Made by a program: the position numbers and the translations under genes | Shown: one piece after another, positions 9,022 through 12,438 of the stretch | Numbering within the stretch: the stretch's first letter is position 1 | How the letters are laid out: every line of letters begins with the position of its first letter | The notes under the pieces: model-generated | The model's database searches: none | The model's input: the letters and a program-made list of their open reading frames with translations, nothing else | Told to the model about the DNA's origin: nothing | Source of the DNA: Pleurotus djamor | Lineage: Eukaryota; Basidiomycota; Agaricomycetes; Agaricales; Pleurotaceae | DNA length: 12,438 nucleotides | Direction: 5' to 3' | Assembly (NCBI GenBank): GCA_029747585.1 | Contig: JAPEVF010001209.1 | Coordinates: 1 to 12,438, forward strand

Positions 9022-9029
9022 TATATAAA
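9022..9029 (+). promoter_or_regulatory. TATA box of FAD monooxygenase gene
   Basis: TATATAAA lies 52-59 nt before the ATG at 9081, in the 165-bp spacer after the glycosyltransferase-like gene. It implies a leader of about 30 nt and an independent promoter for the downstream gene. Confidence 0.6.
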
Positions 9030-9080
9030 GGGGACTATTCCCACTCGAATACGCGTATCTGGAGCTCCAGTCGAATAGCT

Positions 9081-10770
9081 ATGCCCACGAAAGATTTCTC
9101 AGTCGCCATCGTTGGCGGAGGGATTTGTGGTCTACTTTGTGCGTATGCACTTTCCAAGGCCGGGGTTCAAGTCGAAGTGTTCGAAGCAGCAGTGCGTGCA
9201 TTCATACTCCCCGCCACGGTCACTGAAGACTCCACTTTGTGCACTAGGCGAAATTCGGGGAAGTTGGAGCAGGGGTTGGCTTGGGTGAGGAGCAACCGTC
9301 AATCAGTGCTTACTTCCCTCTTGGTTGATATTACCAACCCTTAGGTCCGAATGCCGTTCGCGCCCTTCAGAAACTCGGTGTGCTCGACGCGGTGCTGGCT
9401 CGCTCCGAACACGACACACCTGTCCTACGTCCGTTTCTATCCGTTTCAGGGTATGGAAGCCACGAGCCCATATACGATGTGAGTACAAGGCCAATTTATT
9501 ACAGAATGCCCACACAACGAATTACTACAGTATCCCGTTACAGACGAAGACCGGGGGCTACCTATTCATCGGTATGCAGCTCCATACTTTCATGATGATC
9601 ACTTCATTCATATCGTGGCATAGTGCCGCGTTTTTGAACGCAATCCTGGACTTGATCAATCCTGCGATCGCGCACGTCCATAAGAGGTGTATTTCGATAG
9701 AGCCGAGTACTGCTTTGGGAAAACCCTCTACGCTGCACTTCGCCGACGGGACACTCTACCGTGCTCATTTAATAATCGGCGCGGACGGAATCAAGAGCAC
9801 TGTCCGAAGCTATGTTACGGGCGATCCATCCGACCGTCTAGCATTCTCCAAGTCCTTTGCATACAGGGGTCTGATCCCTAACTCGAAATTGGTGGAGGCC
9901 GGGGTCAAAATCGATCTGACACGACAACCGCTCTCTTTCATGGGTTTGAACAAGGTACTCAGTGATCCACTTCAACCACCATTTCTAGGCCCTCAAACTA
10001 AAGGGCTGTAGCACATCATCACTTTCCCTATTCAAGGGAGCAGAACGGTGCGTATTTTGTGTAAAGACCAATTATCCCTTGACCAAGACAATGGTAGATC
10101 AACGTTGTAGCGTTCTTCACAGACCCTGAGTCTTCCATTGAGCAACGTCCTCATCCATGGGTGGAACCAAGTAGCCAAGCTGAGCTGCTCCAATGCTTTC
10201 AAGGCTGGGGTAAGGATTCGATATCGTTACTCAAGCTCTTAGATCAGCCGTCTCGATGGGCAATTCATACCGTTGAACCTCCTCTGACTTCCTATTCTTC
10301 ACAAAATATGGTCTTAGTTGGCGATTCGGTAGGTCTGATCGCCTCCCCCCACCTTTTCGTTAATTGTGATTGGCCAGGCTCACGCCATGTCGCCTCATCT
10401 GGGTGCGGGGGTTGGCCAAGGGATTGAAGATGTCCTCGTTCTATGCAAACTCTTGGCGCACCCTCAGACAAGACTACACAACTTATCTGTATGTGTCAGA
10501 AAGTCACCCTTGTTTGAGCACGACTTGACTTCCTGTCCACAGTCTGTGCTTGAAGCCTATGATCAAGTGCGTCGCCCCCGAGCAAACATGGTTCTAGAAG
10601 CAAGCGCAAGAACGGGTCGCTGCTATGAAGCCTATACCGAAGACATCCCAGCAGAGGAAGCTAAGGAAGGCTTACAGGGTATCTGGGATCCTGTCTGGCA
10701 TCACGATATAGAGAACGACATCAATGACGCCTTTGGTACTCTGATTGGACGAGGAATATTTCAAGATTAA
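9081..10770 (+). CDS. FAD-dependent monooxygenase (salicylate hydroxylase-like)
   Basis: Class A flavoprotein monooxygenase of the PHBH/salicylate hydroxylase fold, which uses NAD(P)H and oxygen to hydroxylate a (usually aromatic) substrate; the substrate here is unknown. Exons: 9081-9191, 9248-9284, 9345-9478, 9531-9571, 9624-9954, 10012-10047, 10098-10328, 10378-10488, 10543-10770; total 1260 nt, 419 residues, introns 49-60 nt. The Rossmann FAD motif VAIVGGGICGLLCAYAL is at residues 8-24 with the ribose-binding acidic residue in VEVFEA (E35). GEVGAGVGLGPNAVRAL covers the conserved GPN segment, the DG motif is GADGIKSTVR (160-169), and the GD motif is VGDSAHAMSPHLGAG (304-318), which the intron at 10329-10377 splits between S307 and A308. 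All expected motifs are intact and the length is usual. No N-terminal signal or membrane segment is obvious, so it is probably cytosolic. The downstream gene is convergent, 278 bp away. Confidence 0.93.
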
Positions 10771-11048
10771 ATAAGTAATTGATTATGGATGGTGACCGGT
10801 GAATATTGAAAGTGTATGAACTACTGGCACTTTCCTGTGCATAGATTCGTTCATCCCTTGATGGTCGCAACAGGACGACAATGTCCAGTGATTATTTAAA
10901 TACCAAGAAGTACATTCATCTTTGGTCAAGAAAGGAGCATCCATAACGAAACACTGAGCTGCGACAGAGGTAATTATACACAGAAGCATCGGGAAACTAT
11001 CAAGGACCAAGAAAATGAGAGGGGAGAGCAAATTCAATTGCCAGCGAA
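10771..11048. other. Convergent intergenic spacer
   Basis: This spacer must hold both 3' untranslated regions and poly(A) sites of the monooxygenase and NBR1-like genes. AAATAAG directly after the monooxygenase stop resembles a fungal poly(A) positioning element. I see no supported gene. Confidence 0.4.
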
Positions 11049-12438
11049 CTATATGTCTTCTTCAGAGTTCTCATCGAACAACATAACATACTCGATGTTC
11101 TCCATGGTAGCAGGGGGGCGCTCATTGGAGAAGTGCGATCTGCTATCTTCCCAGACTACCGCCTCGTCATCATCATCGTCCTCGTCGATGTTATCAAAAC
11201 CATTTGAGCTTGGCGAGGAAGGAACGCTCATAAGAGAGACTGACGACGCGATAGATTCGACTTCGGAAATGGCATCTTCATCGATTGGGAAGGATCGAAG
11301 GGTCGATGGCGGGGGTGAAACTGAGGGTGAGACAGAGGAAGCATTGTCGACGTGAAGGCCGGCTTGGGAGATGGATCCGGCGGACTGAGCCTTGCTGGGG
11401 ACAATGATGGAGGAAGCAGGGGAAACGTTCTCGGAGGTGGTAAGGCTGCTGGACTCTTGGACAGTGATGCTACTTGGAATTAGCACAGAGCAAAACCCAA
11501 TGTTAGAAACAGTGACTTACTCAATCCAGATACTATCGCCAAATAATTCTCCGTTCTCATCTCGGAGCCTCCAATAACTGACATAGCGACCTGGACTTTC
11601 AGGTGCCTAATAAAGAATAAGGACAGGCTCGGCCTAGTGAGAAACTAACATACCTTCAATTCGCCTGTCGACAACTCAACCTCAGAGTTCGCAGCCACTG
11701 AACCGACAAGAACGGGAACGGGGACGAAAGGGAACCTGGACATAGTTTCACCAGCGACAAAGACCATTTCAGTAGCCTTAGGCCACGCATGTTCGCTATC
11801 GTTCAACATCTTCCAGCTCTTCACGAATTCAGCGCCAGGTGGGAACACTTGGCCCTCGGGAACAGTGACGTCTGCGATGAAGGTAGCGTTGAGAGCACGG
11901 GGCTTCGGAGAAATTCTTCGTGGAATTGAAGGCATCACAGGAGGGGGTGATGGTTGAGCTTCGACATTCTCAACAGTCTCGACGATGGCGGGGGTGACTT
12001 CAATGGTATCAGGAAGACCGGTATTGCTCCCAGGCAACTTGACTACGGGGGACGGAGAGGGCGATCGCACCTCCTCAGACGGGGTATGAGAAGGAGCAGC
12101 TGGACTTGGAATTTGTATGGAAGGAATGTTCGCATTGAGAAGGGCAGCCAAGGAGCTCAACGCATTCGCAGACTGAATAGATGACGACGTGGTTTGCGGC
12201 TCTGGGACATTGACAGGCAAAGGTCGAGAGAGGAGCGGTTCGCCGGTAAGAGGTGACTCAGAGAAGAGACCTCGGTCGAAGGTGGTGGCTGGGGTAAGAT
12301 GATCTACAGCGTGCTCGTTCGATGATCCTTGACTTTGTAGGTTCAACAAGTGGCTGAACTCCTGCGCAACTCTGGGCCACAGCTCTCTAAAGATATCGCT
12401 GCCATTGTCAATGGACAGAGGGGGTAACTTGAAGTTGA
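11049..12438 (-). CDS. NBR1-like FW-domain protein (N-terminal part missing)
   Basis: Homologue of selective-autophagy receptors of the NBR1 group. Exons in coding order: 12438-11654 (continuing beyond the window), 11606-11521, 11469-11049, with introns of 47 and 51 nt; about 429 residues are visible, and the frame is open at the window edge. The first part (LPPLSIDNGSDIFRELWP) is followed by a Ser/Pro-rich linker. The FW (four-tryptophan) domain runs from about 11900 to 11460: NATFIADVTVPEG, then tryptophans in SWKML, AWPK, SYWRL and SIWID, all four present. The tail is Ser-rich with an acidic DEDDDDDE run and ends in ENIEYVMLFDENSEEDI, where YVML (11079-11090) flanked by acidic residues fits an Atg8-binding LIR motif. 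ZZ or PB1 domains, if present, lie outside the window. The second intron ends in CAAGTAG, allowing acceptor use at 11473 or 11470, both in frame. Confidence 0.88.
11466..11900 (-). other. FW (four-tryptophan, NBR1-type) domain
   Basis: Domain span, including two introns, that in this family has an Ig-like fold and recruits cargo or partner proteins. Four conserved tryptophans are visible, in SWKML, AWPK, SYWRL and SIWID. The first intron sits after GELK and the second within the D codon following SIWI, so the domain is made from all three visible exons. Confidence 0.8.

Noticed and set aside
10783..11037. 84-aa minus-strand frame with a hydrophobic start, like a small secreted protein
   Set aside because: It has no ATG at its upstream end, lies in the shared 3' region of two convergent genes, and is AT-rich and low in codon-like structure; a chance frame is likelier.
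11163..11190. CAT/CGT-rich low-complexity tract as a microsatellite
   Set aside because: It is the coding tract for the acidic DEDDDDDE run of the NBR1-like protein with mixed GAT/GAC/GAG codons, not a pure repeat.

Overview
The window looks like nuclear DNA of a mushroom-type fungus (Basidiomycota, most likely Agaricomycetes). The reasons are many very short spliceosomal introns (about 40-94 nt, GT...AG), tightly packed genes on both strands, TATA boxes close to start codons, and a gene content usual for such fungi: a peptidyl-Lys-type M35 protease, an F-box/LRR protein, an acid-sphingomyelinase-like hydrolase, a salicylate-hydroxylase-like flavoprotein and an NBR1-type FW-domain protein. 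All assignments come from reading translations and family motifs; no database search was made.

Layout. (1) 1-2092, plus: 3' part of an acid sphingomyelinase-like phosphodiesterase in 17 visible exons, including 7-nt and 10-nt microexons; its 5' end lies before the window. (2) 2348-3677, minus: complete 353-aa M35 peptidyl-Lys metalloendopeptidase, 6 exons. (3) 4104-5344, plus: 386-aa F-box protein, one intron, divergent from the protease. (4) 5364-5999, minus: 175-aa FHIT-type HIT hydrolase, 3 exons, convergent with the F-box gene with only 19 bp between stop codons. (5) 6000-6851: largest gene-poor stretch, holding a perfect 12-bp palindrome near the HIT gene start. (6) 6852-8915, plus: a glycosyltransferase-like protein with a GT-A-like DDD motif and a C-terminal F5/8-C-like region; its frame is interrupted by about 352 bp of unexplained DNA (7138-7492). 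(7) 9081-10770, plus: complete 419-aa FAD-dependent monooxygenase, 9 exons. (8) 11049 to beyond 12438, minus: 3' part of an NBR1-like autophagy-receptor homologue with a full four-tryptophan FW domain and a candidate C-terminal LIR (Atg8-binding) motif.

The genes do not form an obvious pathway or operon-like system. Two secreted hydrolases (1, 2) are neighbours, three gene pairs are convergent with short spacers (1/2, 3/4, 7/8), and 2/3 share a 426-bp divergent promoter region. I found no CRISPR array, tRNA, rRNA or complete transposon. The points most worth a second look are the interruption of the glycosyltransferase-like gene, the microexons of the sphingomyelinase gene, and the C-terminal LIR candidate with a tandem splice acceptor in the NBR1-like gene.
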